Made by a program: the position numbers and the translations under genes. Shown here piece after piece: positions 44,756-53,807 of a DNA stretch of 64,000 bases (its first letter is position 1; each line of letters opens with the position of its first letter). The notes beneath the pieces are model-generated. The model was not told where the DNA came from and made no database searches. It saw only the letters and a list, made by a program, of their open reading frames with translations. The DNA lies in NCBI RefSeq assembly GCF_001083805.1, contig NZ_JXSK01000004.1, positions 434,001 to 498,000 of the forward strand, written 5' to 3'. The stretch comes from Photorhabdus luminescens subsp. luminescens (lineage in GTDB: Bacteria; Pseudomonadota; Gammaproteobacteria; Enterobacterales; Enterobacteriaceae).

Positions 44756-44790
44756 ATTCAGTATCAAATAGACTAACCAGGAAAAGAAAC

Positions 44791-46422
44791 ATGTCCACTA
44801 TAGAACACGGTTTAAGCTTGGTAGATATATTGGTATTTATGCTCTATGTCGCCATTATCGTCAGTGTGGGGCTCTGGGTATCAAGAGATAAAAAAGGATC
44901 AGATAAAAGCACTGAAGATTACTTCCTGGCGGGTAAATCTTTACCTTGGTGGACAATAGGCGCTTCACTGATCGCAGCAAATATTTCTGCCGAGCAATTT
45001 ATTGGCATGTCCGGCTCCGGTTATTCCATTGGTTTAGCAATAGCTTCTTATGAATGGATGGCGGCAATTACATTAATTATCGTAGGTAAATATTTCTTAC
45101 CCATTTTTATTGAGAAAGGCATTTATACTATTCCCGAATTTGTGGAACAACGGTTTAATAAAAACTTAAAAGCCATTCTGGCAATATTCTGGATCTCACT
45201 CTATATTTTCGTCAATCTGACCTCTGTGCTTTATTTAGGTGGCTTAGCACTTGAAACCATTCTGAATATTCCATTGATCTATTCGATTATTGGGCTTGCC
45301 ATTTTTGCCTTGGTTTATTCTATTTACGGCGGCCTCTCAGCTATCGTTTGGACCGATGTTATTCAAGTCTTTTTCCTGATATTAGGCGGATTGCTCACAA
45401 CATTTATCGCTATCAGCTATATTGGCGGTAGTGACGGCATGATGGCCGGATTTGCAAAAATGGCTGATGCAGCGCCAGAACACTTTAAAATGATTCTGGA
45501 TAAAAGTAATCCTCAATTCATAAACTTGCCGGGTATTGCTGTACTGATTGGCGGTTTATGGGTTGCCAACCTTTATTATTGGGGCTTCAACCAATACATT
45601 ATTCAGCGTACCCTTGCTGCCAAATCAGTGCAGGAAGCGCAGAAAGGAATTGTTTTCGCCGCCTTTCTGAAACTCATTCTGCCTTTCCTAGTTGTTGTGC
45701 CGGGCATTGCCGCTTACGTGATCACAACATCCCCTGAATTAATGGCAGGTTTAGGTGACCTCGCACTAAACAACATGCCTGATGCAACGCACGCAGATAA
45801 AGCTTATCCGTGGTTAACCCAATTTCTACCTGTCGGTTTTAAAGGTATCGTATTTGCCGCATTAGCAGCCGCTATCGTTTCATCATTAGCATCAATGTTA
45901 AATTCGACCGCCACCATTTTCACTATGGACATTTATCGGGAATATATCGCACCTGATTCAAGCGACCACAAACTGGTTAATGTTGGCCGTATTTCTGCCG
46001 TTATTGCCCTGATTATCGCCTGTTTTGTTGCGCCAATGCTTGGCGGCATTAACCAAGCATTCCAATATATTCAGGAATATACCGGCCTTGTCAGCCCCGG
46101 TATTTTAGCCGTATTTTTACTTGGTCTGTTCTGGAAAAAAACAACCAGTAAAGGCGCGATAATTGGTGTGGTTTTATCGATACCTTTTGCCTTATTCCTG
46201 AAATTTATGCCGTTTTCGATGCCATTTATGGATCAAATGCTCTACACATTACTCTTTACGCTGGTGGTTATTGCATTCACGAGTTTAAGTACATCGGCTA
46301 ATGACGATGATCCTAAAGGCATTGTATTAGTTTCATCTATGTTTGCTACGGGCCGCAGTTTTAATATTGCATCTTATGCCATTATGATCATTCTGGCTGT
46401 ATTGTACGTTGTTTTCTGGTAG
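44791..46422 (+). CDS. Na+/galactose (glucose) symporter, vSGLT-like
   Basis: Sodium:solute symporter of the SSS family, very close in remembered sequence to the structurally known Vibrio parahaemolyticus vSGLT (same length of 543 residues; shared stretches such as STEDYFLAGKSLPWW and NISAEQFIGMSGSGYSIGLA). It has about 14 membrane segments. The start at 44791 (MSTIEHGL) is chosen because it equals the vSGLT N-terminus and AGGAAAAG precedes it. With galTK divergent to it, the likely substrate is galactose. E. coli has no orthologue at this locus, so transfer or differential loss is likely. Confidence 0.92.
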   Translation: MSTIEHGLSLVDILVFMLYVAIIVSVGLWVSRDKKGSDKSTEDYFLAGKSLPWWTIGASLIAANISAEQFIGMSGSGYSIGLAIASYEWMAAITLIIVGKYFLPIFIEKGIYTIPEFVEQRFNKNLKAILAIFWISLYIFVNLTSVLYLGGLALETILNIPLIYSIIGLAIFALVYSIYGGLSAIVWTDVIQVFFLILGGLLTTFIAISYIGGSDGMMAGFAKMADAAPEHFKMILDKSNPQFINLPGIAVLIGGLWVANLYYWGFNQYIIQRTLAAKSVQEAQKGIVFAAFLKLILPFLVVVPGIAAYVITTSPELMAGLGDLALNNMPDATHADKAYPWLTQFLPVGFKGIVFAALAAAIVSSLASMLNSTATIFTMDIYREYIAPDSSDHKLVNVGRISAVIALIIACFVAPMLGGINQAFQYIQEYTGLVSPGILAVFLLGLFWKKTTSKGAIIGVVLSIPFALFLKFMPFSMPFMDQMLYTLLFTLVVIAFTSLSTSANDDDPKGIVLVSSMFATGRSFNIASYAIMIILAVLYVVFW

Positions 46423-46434
46423 TCAGTTTCTTTA

Positions 46435-46458
46435 ACAGCCTCTACTAATGGAGGCTGT
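46435..46458 (+). terminator. hairpin after the symporter gene
   Basis: Stem ACAGCCTC (46435-46442) and GAGGCTGT (46451-46458), eight-base loop, 12 bases after the stop codon. The downstream T-run is missing, so the strength is uncertain. Confidence 0.55.
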
Positions 46459-46534
46459 CATAATAAGGCCGATGTTTATTACTAAATCATTATTAGTGGG
46501 CACATTCAGGAAGCCATTAATTCGATAAATTCAT

Positions 46535-47110
46535 TCAACGCCGAGCACTCTTCGGCCTAAAAGCCGCGACTACCTTATTATCGGTTTCCACATATGGACC
46601 ATCCAGCAATTGAATACAATACGGCACGCTGGCAAAAATACCGGATACCAGAACGTTGCCATTTTCGTCTTTCAAGCCTTCTAGCGTTTCCGCGATTGCT
46701 TTTGGCTGCCCTGGTAAATTCAAGATAAGAGACTGCTTGCGGATAACGCCAACCTGACGGGATAAAATTGCCGTTGGAACAAATTGCAAACTAATCTGAC
46801 GCATCTGTTCGCCATAGCCCGGCATTTCTCGGTCTGCAACCGCTAATGTGGCATCAGGCGTCACATCTCGGCGTGCCGGACCCGTTCCACCAGTGGTCAA
46901 AACCAGATGACAACCGATTTCATCCACCAACTCACACAAGGTTTGTTCAATGATGATCTGCTCATCCGGGATCAAACGAGTCTCTATCTGAAAAGGGGTA
47001 GTAATCGCACTTTTCAGCCACTCTTCCAATGCCGGAATCCCTTTGTCCTGATAAACACCGCTTGATGCACGATCAGAGACGGATACCAAGCCAATACGCA
47101 ATTCATTCAT
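46535..47110 (-). CDS. mog: molybdopterin adenylyltransferase Mog
   Basis: Adenylates molybdopterin before molybdenum insertion by MoeA. The ATG at 47110 (MNELRIGLVSVSDRASSG) is chosen to match the family and because GAGG lies just upstream; an in-frame start at 47128 adds six residues. The product has 191 residues. The MPT-binding TTGGTGPARRDVTPDAT motif is at about 70-86. It is downstream of talB on the same strand as in E. coli. Confidence 0.96.
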   Translation of the reverse strand: MNELRIGLVSVSDRASSGVYQDKGIPALEEWLKSAITTPFQIETRLIPDEQIIIEQTLCELVDEIGCHLVLTTGGTGPARRDVTPDATLAVADREMPGYGEQMRQISLQFVPTAILSRQVGVIRKQSLILNLPGQPKAIAETLEGLKDENGNVLVSGIFASVPYCIQLLDGPYVETDNKVVAAFRPKSARR

Positions 47111-47143
47111 ACAAACCTCAATTAACACAATTAACCAAATAGC

Positions 47144-47170
47144 AAAAAGGCGGCCAATTATGCCGCCTTT
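47144..47170 (-). terminator. talB terminator
   Basis: Stem AAAGGCGGC / GCCGCCTTT (47146-47154 with 47162-47170), seven-base loop; leftward reading ends in a T-run. It is placed directly after the talB stop and before mog. Confidence 0.8.
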
Positions 47171-47200
47171 AAAGCTAAAAGAATAGTTTATAGCCTATCA

Positions 47201-48154
47201 TTACAACAGATCAGCGATCATCTTCTCAAGTTTGCCCTGATCAATAGCAAATTTACGGATACCATCCGCCAGTTTTTCTGTCGCCATTGCATCCTGATGA
47301 TGTTCCCAGTAGAACTGAGCTTCATTCAATGGCTCTGGATGCGCTTTAATTTCACCGGAATAACCCAGTTTACGTTCAACTTCACCCTGAGCTTCAGACA
47401 ACTCTTTCAACAGCGCAGGGGCAATAGTCAAACGGTCACAACCTGCCAATTCCAAAATCTCACCAGCATTACGGAAGCTTGCTCCCATAACCACAGTGTT
47501 ATAGCCGTGTTGTTTATAGTATTGGTAGATTTCAGTCACAGAAATGACGCCGGGATCTTCGTGTGGAGCGAACTCTTTCTGATCACTGTTCGCTTTATGC
47601 CAGTCAAGAATACGGCCAACGAATGGCGAAATCAGATAAACCCCGGCTTCCGCACAAGCACGCGCCTGAGCAAAGGAGAACAGTAGTGTCAGGTTACAGT
47701 TAATACCTTCTTTTTCTAACTGTTCAGCCGCGCGGATACCCTGCCAGGTTGAAGCCAATTTAATCAGAATCCGATCATTGCTGATACCTGCCTCGTTATA
47801 CAACTTAATCAGGCGTTTAGCTTTAGCAACACTGCGTTCGGTGTCATAAGACAAACGGGCATCAACTTCTGTCGAAATACGGCCAGGGATCAATTTGAGA
47901 ATTTCCAAGCCAATATTTACCGCCAGTTTATCACTCGCATCCATAATCTGCTGCTCGTGGGAATCGCTCTGTTCACGCGCCCACGCAATTGCTTCATCAA
48001 TTAATTTACGGTATTCAGGAATCTGTGCGGCGTTAAGGATCAGAGATGGGTTAGTTGTCGCATCTTGTGGCTGATAAAGTTTCATCGCCGCAATATCCCC
48101 GGTATCTGCCACGACTGTTGTCAGTTTACGCAGGGAGGTTAGTTTATCGGTCAT
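47201..48154 (-). CDS. talB: transaldolase
   Basis: Pentose-phosphate pathway enzyme moving a dihydroxyacetone unit between sugar phosphates. The ATG at 48154 ([20 protein letters not shown]) gives 317 residues, identical in length to E. coli TalB; a frame extending to 48268 would add 38 unrelated residues. The Schiff-base lysine lies in [13 protein letters not shown] (about residue 132). Confidence 0.97.
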   Translation of the reverse strand: MTDKLTSLRKLTTVVADTGDIAAMKLYQPQDATTNPSLILNAAQIPEYRKLIDEAIAWAREQSDSHEQQIMDASDKLAVNIGLEILKLIPGRISTEVDARLSYDTERSVAKAKRLIKLYNEAGISNDRILIKLASTWQGIRAAEQLEKEGINCNLTLLFSFAQARACAEAGVYLISPFVGRILDWHKANSDQKEFAPHEDPGVISVTEIYQYYKQHGYNTVVMGASFRNAGEILELAGCDRLTIAPALLKELSEAQGEVERKLGYSGEIKAHPEPLNEAQFYWEHHQDAMATEKLADGIRKFAIDQGKLEKMIADLL

Positions 48155-48517
48155 TTTGTCATATCTCATCGTTATGCGTGAAATTGTGGCATGGTTTCTG
48201 AGCCATCCGTTGATGATAACACGGTAGGTCCTTGCTGCAAGGCGGTAAAAACGATCACTCACTCGCAACCGTTTTCGATTCCGTATCTGTCACCAATCTT
48301 AGTAAATCTTAAGGCAAATCCTAATATATCCGTTATCTTTCAAGTTGCCTCTTTGTTGGCTGCACTCACTCACCCCAGTCACATAGTTATCTATGCTCCC
48401 GGGGATTCGTTCCCTTGCCGTCGCGATGCATCTTGAAATCCATAGGGTATATAATAATACTTGCTGATCCTATTTCGGTCAGCCAATTCAACATAATTTA
48501 AATTGCAACCAACCTTT
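48155..48517. other. talB upstream region and left border of the AT-rich island
   Basis: About 360 bases with no gene. The first 170 should hold the talB promoter. Positions 48325-48453 are an ERIC repeat. After it the base composition drops sharply to AT-rich island DNA. Confidence 0.7.
48325..48453. repeat. ERIC element (enterobacterial repetitive intergenic consensus)
   Basis: About 129 bases with inverted ends (TATATCC at 48325, GGGTATATA at 48453) and the diagnostic core CTCACCCCAGTCAC and CTCCCGGGGATTC, separated by the ATAGTTATCTAT centre. Length and core match the ERIC/IRU family of imperfect palindromes. Confidence 0.9.
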
Positions 48518-51025
48518 TTATACCACCTCGCTAATGTCCAATCTTGAACCAATAGTTTCCATATGTGAGACAACGATTATTTTCTTATTTTTATCAATTC
48601 TATTTATTAATTTCCTGCAATCAAACTCATCAAATATAATCACATCTGAATTGGAATTGTTGAGATAATCTAAAAATCTATCGTTTGCTAAATAGGAATC
48701 AAAATTATGATCTATATATATGTATCCTTTTATTTCAGATAATCTCTTAAGAAGAAAGGTTTTACCACTACCATTATTTCCCACTAATTGTATAATTCTA
48801 TCTTTTTCCAAGTTTTGTTCTAAAATTGATAAATTAGAAGATAAATTTATTTTTTTATAATAAGCATTGTAGTGTTCAGTTATTCTTTTAATAGATACAG
48901 TTTCTGACAAATATCCAAATATGGCGAAGTAAAAAATGACTATTCTACTATCTAAGTTTATAGCCGCCGTAATGTTATCTGATTCGAAACTGGGATATAA
49001 AGAATAAAAGATCATTAAGCTAGATATTATAAGACCTAATATAGAAGCCAAAGAATTAATTAAATATCGCTGCGATGCTATGGTATACAAACTATGTATT
49101 CCAGATAGAATAGTATCTCGGCAAAAACGATTAGCCAGACGACATTGAGGTAACTTATTAAGATAAGAAAAGAGAATTGATAAATTATGCAACTCTTTAT
49201 AATGCTTATTTCTATTATGCCTGTACACAGGATACAATAAATAAACGCTAGTGAGCAATACAAATATAGCTCCAAACATAATCATAAAATTGTCAGAATT
49301 AAGGAATAAAAGTACAGTTCCGACAAATATCGAACCAAACCAAAAAACATCCTTAGCATACATGGTAAATCTATTTATTATTACATTATATTCATGCTTA
49401 AATAAATTGAAGCCTTCGATCCTAAAGTTGCTTTTAATAGAACTATATATGTCTTGTCTTGCTTTTTTTCTTATCTTAAGCTCTATTAAATATGATCCTA
49501 CAATCAATGAAATCATACCTAATAGAGATATAAATATTATTTTATAGGTTTCACTACCATATTCACTATATGTAATTGCTCCCAACTCGAATAATGAAAA
49601 ACTAGCAATGAACAAGAGTATAATCCCAATTACAGAATTATAACTAAAAACATATAGCAACTGAGAAACTCTTGATTTATTAATTTTATAATCTTCTTCT
49701 AATATAACACCACTATTTGACGTCGATTTTAGGGGTTTATTTTTTATATCCAGTTCAATATTCTTAAGCTCATGAGGAAATGATAATATAACATCAATTT
49801 GATACTCTTCCCTTAGTCTTGATATTATACTGTCTAAATCAAGCAATAAATTAGAATCCCACCCAGTCCTATTTACGTCAAAATAAATATGGCCTTTATA
49901 ATTATCAAGTATAGCCATATATACATTCCTTACAGCAAAAATAAGATTCAATTGTCCTCTTGACAGATCGCTAATACTTGAATTCATATCAATATATTTA
50001 TTAATCTGAAAAATTTCATAACTTAATTTATTTAATATTCCTCTATTAATTAGCTCTTTTGATAAATATATATTCCCCAGAATAGTTTTCTCAATAAAAC
50101 CCTGTTTACCATCTAAATCATAATATTCCTCTGGCTTGCATCGATAATTTTTATATCTCCTAATAATTGACAATTTAGCTAAATAACCATCATAAAATGG
50201 CGTTAGTAATCTAACTAAACCAAGATATTCACTAACCAAAATTAGAGAATATAAAAGAATTAGCATTTTATCACTATTATATATTTCCTTGCCAATTAGA
50301 ATGAGAAAAAGAACAGGAATCACTTTTAAAAATGCATTTGATGAAATATCTACAGCTCTCCACAGTGAATCAGTACGCTTTACTTTTTCTTCAATATTAA
50401 TAATTCTATTCAAGTTTGAAAATTTCCCTCCTTGGTATCCAGTTAACAATATAGCAGTCAGAGACTCTAAATTATCTCCAATAAATCCATATCTCCGTTT
50501 CCTTATCTTTGCTAATTTCTTAGAGAAATATATTCGCTTTTTAAATAGAAAAAAGGATAATAGTATTAATATAGGACACAAAGATAATAAGCCAACTGTT
50601 CCGCCCTCAACATTAATGACCATTAGAATGGACAGATAAATGAAGCAGATTACCTTAGATATCATCAAAACCACACTAGTATCATACGTGGAGTAATTTA
50701 CAATATCATGCTCATTCTGCTGAGCATCTTTTTTACTGGTGAAACAGCTATCAAATATTGAGAGAATATAAGCCTGTTTTTTAGTGATGAGAAATAGACT
50801 TAGATTATTAATCACACTCAAGATAGGTCTTAATATTATAATTAAGAAGATAATCACGCCAACACTACCTGCCTCTAAACCCTCAGTCAAAGGCAGTGTT
50901 ATTATATAAATCAGTATGAAAAATGAAAAGAAAGAAGATAATAAATTAATTATTACCTCAATAGGAAATAGAATTAATGTACTATATTGCTTTGTTAAAT
51001 TGTCCTTAATTGCAGAAATGTTCAT
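48518..51025 (-). CDS. fused ABC exporter-like protein with two half nucleotide-binding domains
   Basis: An 835-residue membrane protein, family name not recognised, with the layout TM block (about 15-290), reduced NBD (305-425), TM block (about 455-705), reduced NBD (742-835). The first NBD has no Walker A but keeps an ABC signature (SDLSRGQ, 352-358), a Walker-B-like HIYFD (379-383) followed by Val in place of catalytic Glu, and a D-loop-like GWDSN. The second has Walker A GNNGSGKT (749-756), Walker B VIIFDEFD with Glu800, and H-loop VVSH (818-821), but only about 40 residues separate Walker A and B, so the signature helical subdomain is missing. The halves could build one composite ATP site. 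Preceded by AAGGTGG and, 22 bases upstream, a 44-codon peptide gene. Very AT-rich. Likely an exporter or a protection protein; the substrate is unknown. Confidence 0.8.
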   Translation of the reverse strand: MNISAIKDNLTKQYSTLILFPIEVIINLLSSFFSFFILIYIITLPLTEGLEAGSVGVIIFLIIILRPILSVINNLSLFLITKKQAYILSIFDSCFTSKKDAQQNEHDIVNYSTYDTSVVLMISKVICFIYLSILMVINVEGGTVGLLSLCPILILLSFFLFKKRIYFSKKLAKIRKRRYGFIGDNLESLTAILLTGYQGGKFSNLNRIINIEEKVKRTDSLWRAVDISSNAFLKVIPVLFLILIGKEIYNSDKMLILLYSLILVSEYLGLVRLLTPFYDGYLAKLSIIRRYKNYRCKPEEYYDLDGKQGFIEKTILGNIYLSKELINRGILNKLSYEIFQINKYIDMNSSISDLSRGQLNLIFAVRNVYMAILDNYKGHIYFDVNRTGWDSNLLLDLDSIISRLREEYQIDVILSFPHELKNIELDIKNKPLKSTSNSGVILEEDYKINKSRVSQLLYVFSYNSVIGIILLFIASFSLFELGAITYSEYGSETYKIIFISLLGMISLIVGSYLIELKIRKKARQDIYSSIKSNFRIEGFNLFKHEYNVIINRFTMYAKDVFWFGSIFVGTVLLFLNSDNFMIMFGAIFVLLTSVYLLYPVYRHNRNKHYKELHNLSILFSYLNKLPQCRLANRFCRDTILSGIHSLYTIASQRYLINSLASILGLIISSLMIFYSLYPSFESDNITAAINLDSRIVIFYFAIFGYLSETVSIKRITEHYNAYYKKINLSSNLSILEQNLEKDRIIQLVGNNGSGKTFLLKRLSEIKGYIYIDHNFDSYLANDRFLDYLNNSNSDVIIFDEFDCRKLINRIDKNKKIIVVSHMETIGSRLDISEVV

Positions 51026-51047
51026 TTTCCACCTTATTTTTTAATAG

Positions 51048-51182
51048 CTAAATTAGGTCTTCTTTGCTCCCTGCATTACTTACAAAAATGATGTCAGGTC
51101 TTGAAAACTCACTCTTAAAATCTTTATCTTTTCTTACTTGTTTAAGTAATCTCATTAATTTAGCTTTTTCTTTATTACTCAA
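51048..51182 (-). CDS. 44-residue peptide gene upstream of the ABC gene
   Basis: A short frame from TTG (51182) to TAG (51048-51050), with AAGGAG six bases before the TTG; no ATG or GTG occurs earlier in the open stretch. The product is a lysine-rich, amphipathic N-terminal half (MSNKEKAKLMRLLKQVRK), then DKDFKSEFSRPD, a hydrophobic IIFVS and the tail NAGSKEDLI. There is no Cys, no GG leader site and no recognised family. It lies 22 bases before the ABC gene and behind a plausible own promoter (51236-51264). It may be the exported product, a RiPP-like precursor, or a small partner protein of the transporter. Function is inferred from position only. Confidence 0.6.
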   Translation of the reverse strand: MSNKEKAKLMRLLKQVRKDKDFKSEFSRPDIIFVSNAGSKEDLI

Positions 51183-51235
51183 TTTTTTCTCCTTTAATTG
51201 GAAATGTTTATTAGCTTGCTGGAATAAAAGCGAAT

Positions 51236-51264
51236 ATTTAAATCATTTCAATATTGTTGGTCAA
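51236..51264 (-). promoter_or_regulatory. candidate promoter of the peptide-ABC unit
   Basis: Minus strand TTGACC (51264-51259), 17-base spacer, TTAAAT (51241-51236). It lies in the 237-base gap between the MFS gene and the peptide gene, giving a leader of about 45 bases with the AAGGAG at its end. No other feature is seen in the gap. Confidence 0.45.
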
Positions 51265-51419
51265 TGATGATCTCTCAGATATGGGGTAAATGTCGCATAA
51301 ATTATGTTTTATATACTTACACCCAACCGCCGATTTTCCTGTATTGTAAACATCAGAAAAAACGAAGCCAAAGAACTCAGTAAATTGAAACTATTACCAA
51401 TAACTTTATACAAAATAAA

Positions 51420-52631
51420 TTACTTTAATGTTAGTTTATTCTCAACATCAGCACTTATTTTCTTTGCAACAAAAACTGAGCTCAAAGAACACATTGCAAA
51501 AAAGACAAATAAAATACTACTTCCTAGCAAAGGGATTAACCATATTATTATAATACCAAAGGCTGATTGGTAACTTCTTGAAATTGCATCCGAAGACGAT
51601 ATTATTCTCGCAAAATATTTTTCTGGCGTCAGCTCTTGCCCTGATGTATAGAGAGAGATTCTTAAAAAAGAAAGTCCGATAAAAATAAGCATGGTTCCCA
51701 GTGTATAGTATAACAGGACAATTTTTGATAAAGGCATAGCCCAAAGAATACTCCCAATCGCAATCAATAGAGAACCAAGGAAGAAAGATTTTTTTATTCT
51801 ACTTATAGTAAAATAGCGACCAGATAAATAAGACCCAAATAACATTGAAACAGAAGCTAAAAAGGAAAAATAAGCAATCAGATCAGAAAAAGAAAACGAA
51901 TATGACCCACTAAATAAAGAGGAAATTGTTATATAGTTAGAAGTCACTATATAGGTCGAAATCACTTGGTATGACACCATTGCAGTTAAAATACTTATCC
52001 TGAATAATAATATATTTCTCTGAGTATTATTCTTGATAATATATTCTAATCCACCATATTTCATAGAAATATCTTTTTCCTTTATTTTAGTTCCCCAATC
52101 GCTGATAAATAATAGAAATATAATTGATAAAATAAAACACATTGATTCAATAAAAAATAAGGGGCGTATTGAAATCATATTTATCAAAAAACCAGCTATC
52201 AATGGAGAAGATATAGAGAGCAATCCATAATAGAATTGTTGCTTTGATATAAAAGCCACTCTTTCTTCTGAGCTAACAAATGCCTGGTATGCTACTGACC
52301 TTATTGATATATTCAAACCTGAAAAAAATGATAGAAGAAAAGATATGAAAAACAATAAATATATATTATCGACAAATACAGCAAGAAATATTGTTACTGC
52401 CCGGAAGAAATCCGAAGAAATACAAATAGCCCGCATATTAAACCGAGCAGTTAGCCAACCAATAACCACAAAAACTAATATACTCGCTGTTAACCTTACA
52501 GATACCATTAAAGACGCATCTATCTCCGACTTGGTAATTGAATATACAAGTGAAAGAAGCGCTATTTCACTTATTCCTGTACCAAAGATAGATATTATAT
52601 CAGAGGATAATAGCCTGTTTTTATTTTCCAT
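51420..52631 (-). CDS. MFS-family transporter
   Basis: A 403-residue membrane protein with about 12 hydrophobic segments and the MFS_3/EntS-like style: SDIISIFGTGISEIALLSLVY in TM1, a basic loop after TM2 (GWLTARFNMRAI), and DAISRSYQSAFG late in the protein. Related exporters secrete siderophores, macrolides or peptides; the substrate here is unknown. It shares strand and AT-rich composition with the peptide and ABC genes downstream and is probably part of the same acquired island. ATAGGA lies immediately before the ATG. Confidence 0.8.
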   Translation of the reverse strand: MENKNRLLSSDIISIFGTGISEIALLSLVYSITKSEIDASLMVSVRLTASILVFVVIGWLTARFNMRAICISSDFFRAVTIFLAVFVDNIYLLFFISFLLSFFSGLNISIRSVAYQAFVSSEERVAFISKQQFYYGLLSISSPLIAGFLINMISIRPLFFIESMCFILSIIFLLFISDWGTKIKEKDISMKYGGLEYIIKNNTQRNILLFRISILTAMVSYQVISTYIVTSNYITISSLFSGSYSFSFSDLIAYFSFLASVSMLFGSYLSGRYFTISRIKKSFFLGSLLIAIGSILWAMPLSKIVLLYYTLGTMLIFIGLSFLRISLYTSGQELTPEKYFARIISSSDAISRSYQSAFGIIIIWLIPLLGSSILFVFFAMCSLSSVFVAKKISADVENKLTLK

Positions 52632-52981
52632 ATCCTATCCCGCTTATATTTTATTTATCCAATCGATTTCAATCAAATGATAAATTGGAAATATAGTATA
52701 GCCGTTTACTTTTAGAATAATTACTATATTACAATTCAAAAAAATCGATCAAACGCACAAAATCTGACATTTAAATAATCAATCAAAACTTAATTTAAAT
52801 TTATAAATTATTTAAATATTTTTAATATTAAAAGTAATATCGATCAATAAAATGGAGTGCAAAATTATCAGCTTGTTACCCGACAGATATCACGTACACA
52901 GTTTCCGCTATCGTCGTTATTAATTCTTTATTATCCTATCTTTTGTTAAAGTAACTTCATCTGAACAACCGGAACGATATT
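52632..52981. other. right border of the AT-rich island, yaaA upstream region
   Basis: About 350 bases, extremely AT-rich up to about 52860 and normal after that, so the island border is near 52860. It must hold the leftward promoter of the MFS gene and the yaaA promoter. The octamer ATCGATCA occurs twice (near 52743 and 52839). No gene or ERIC copy seen here. Confidence 0.5.
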
Positions 52982-53758
52982 ATGCTTATTACTATTTCAC
53001 CTGCAAAAACCCTTGATTATGAAAGCCCGCTTGCCACGGAAAAATATAGTCAGCCAGTATTACTCAACCAATCAGAGCAGTTAATCAGTATTTGTCGCGA
53101 ACTGGCACCCGCCCAAATTGCGAGTTTGATGGGTATCAGCGATAAACTTGCCGGCCTGAATGCAGCCCGTTTTGGCGAGTGGCATGCTGATTTCACTCCA
53201 GAAAATGCCCGTCAGGCTATCCTGGCATTTAAAGGTGATGTTTATACCGGTATGCAAGCTGAATCTTTCTCCGATAAGGATTTCGATTTTGCTCAGAATC
53301 ATCTGAGAATCTTATCTGGCCTTTACGGTGTACTCCGTCCGTTAGATTTGATGCAACCTTACCGGCTGGAAATGGGGATCAAACTGGAAAATAAACGCGG
53401 TAAAGATCTCTACGCTTTCTGGGGAGATCTGATCACAGAAAAGCTTAATGAGGCTCTGGAACAGCAAGGCGATAATATACTGGTTAATCTGGCTTCTGAT
53501 GAATATTTCAAATCCGTGAATACGAAAAAATTAGCCGGTAAAATCATTAAACCTGTATTCCTCGATGAGAAAAACGGTAAGTATAAAATCATTAGTTTTT
53601 ATGCGAAAAAAGCTCGTGGGCTAATGAGCCGGTTTATTATTCAGAATCAATTAACGCAAGCTGACCGTCTGGTGGAGTTTAATCTGGATGGCTACGCCTT
53701 TGATGAATCGTTATCCAAAGGGAACGAACTGGTATTTAAACGCCCAGAACAACATTAA
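52982..53758 (+). CDS. yaaA: peroxide stress protein YaaA
   Basis: DUF328 protein that lowers free iron and protects against hydrogen peroxide in E. coli (OxyR regulon). The frame has 258 residues, usual length. It starts [17 protein letters not shown] and has [38 protein letters not shown] and [11 protein letters not shown], the diagnostic blocks. It is convergent with thrC as in E. coli. Confidence 0.96.
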   Translation: MLITISPAKTLDYESPLATEKYSQPVLLNQSEQLISICRELAPAQIASLMGISDKLAGLNAARFGEWHADFTPENARQAILAFKGDVYTGMQAESFSDKDFDFAQNHLRILSGLYGVLRPLDLMQPYRLEMGIKLENKRGKDLYAFWGDLITEKLNEALEQQGDNILVNLASDEYFKSVNTKKLAGKIIKPVFLDEKNGKYKIISFYAKKARGLMSRFIIQNQLTQADRLVEFNLDGYAFDESLSKGNELVFKRPEQH

Positions 53759-53779
53759 GACCTTATTATCAATAATATA

Positions 53780-53806
53780 CGCCGCATGATCTGTGCGGCG
53801 CTTATT
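53780..53806. terminator. convergent terminator between yaaA and thrC
   Basis: Stem CGCCGCA (53780-53786) and TGCGGCG (53794-53800) with loop TGATCTG, then CTTATTTTC. It lies between the two convergent stops. Confidence 0.75.
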
Positions 53807-53807
53807 T

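Larger units (their letters stand above)
44423..44790. other. galT / symporter divergent control region
   Basis: About 370 bases of AT-rich DNA with the CRP-like and GalR-like sites described separately. A further CRP-like half-palindrome TGAGTTAAAAGTCACA (44619-44634) could serve galT. No gene seen. Confidence 0.6.

Noticed and set aside
47201-48268. Longer N-terminal form of transaldolase starting at 48268
   Set aside because: The extra 38 residues do not resemble the family; the start at 48154 gives the exact E. coli length.
48518-51025. Idea that a hidden Walker A exists in the N-terminal half of the ABC protein
   Set aside because: No GxxxxGK[ST] pattern was found between residues 200 and 440; the only one is at 749-756.
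51064-51267. 67-codon plus-strand frame over the peptide gene
   Set aside because: It is the complement of the 44-codon peptide frame; its ATG lacks a ribosome binding site and the product is just Leu/Ser/Phe-rich as expected from an AT-rich antisense reading.
48518-52631. Darobactin- or microcin C-type RiPP cluster
   Set aside because: No radical SAM, ThiF-like or other modification enzyme is present, and the peptide has no matching core motif.
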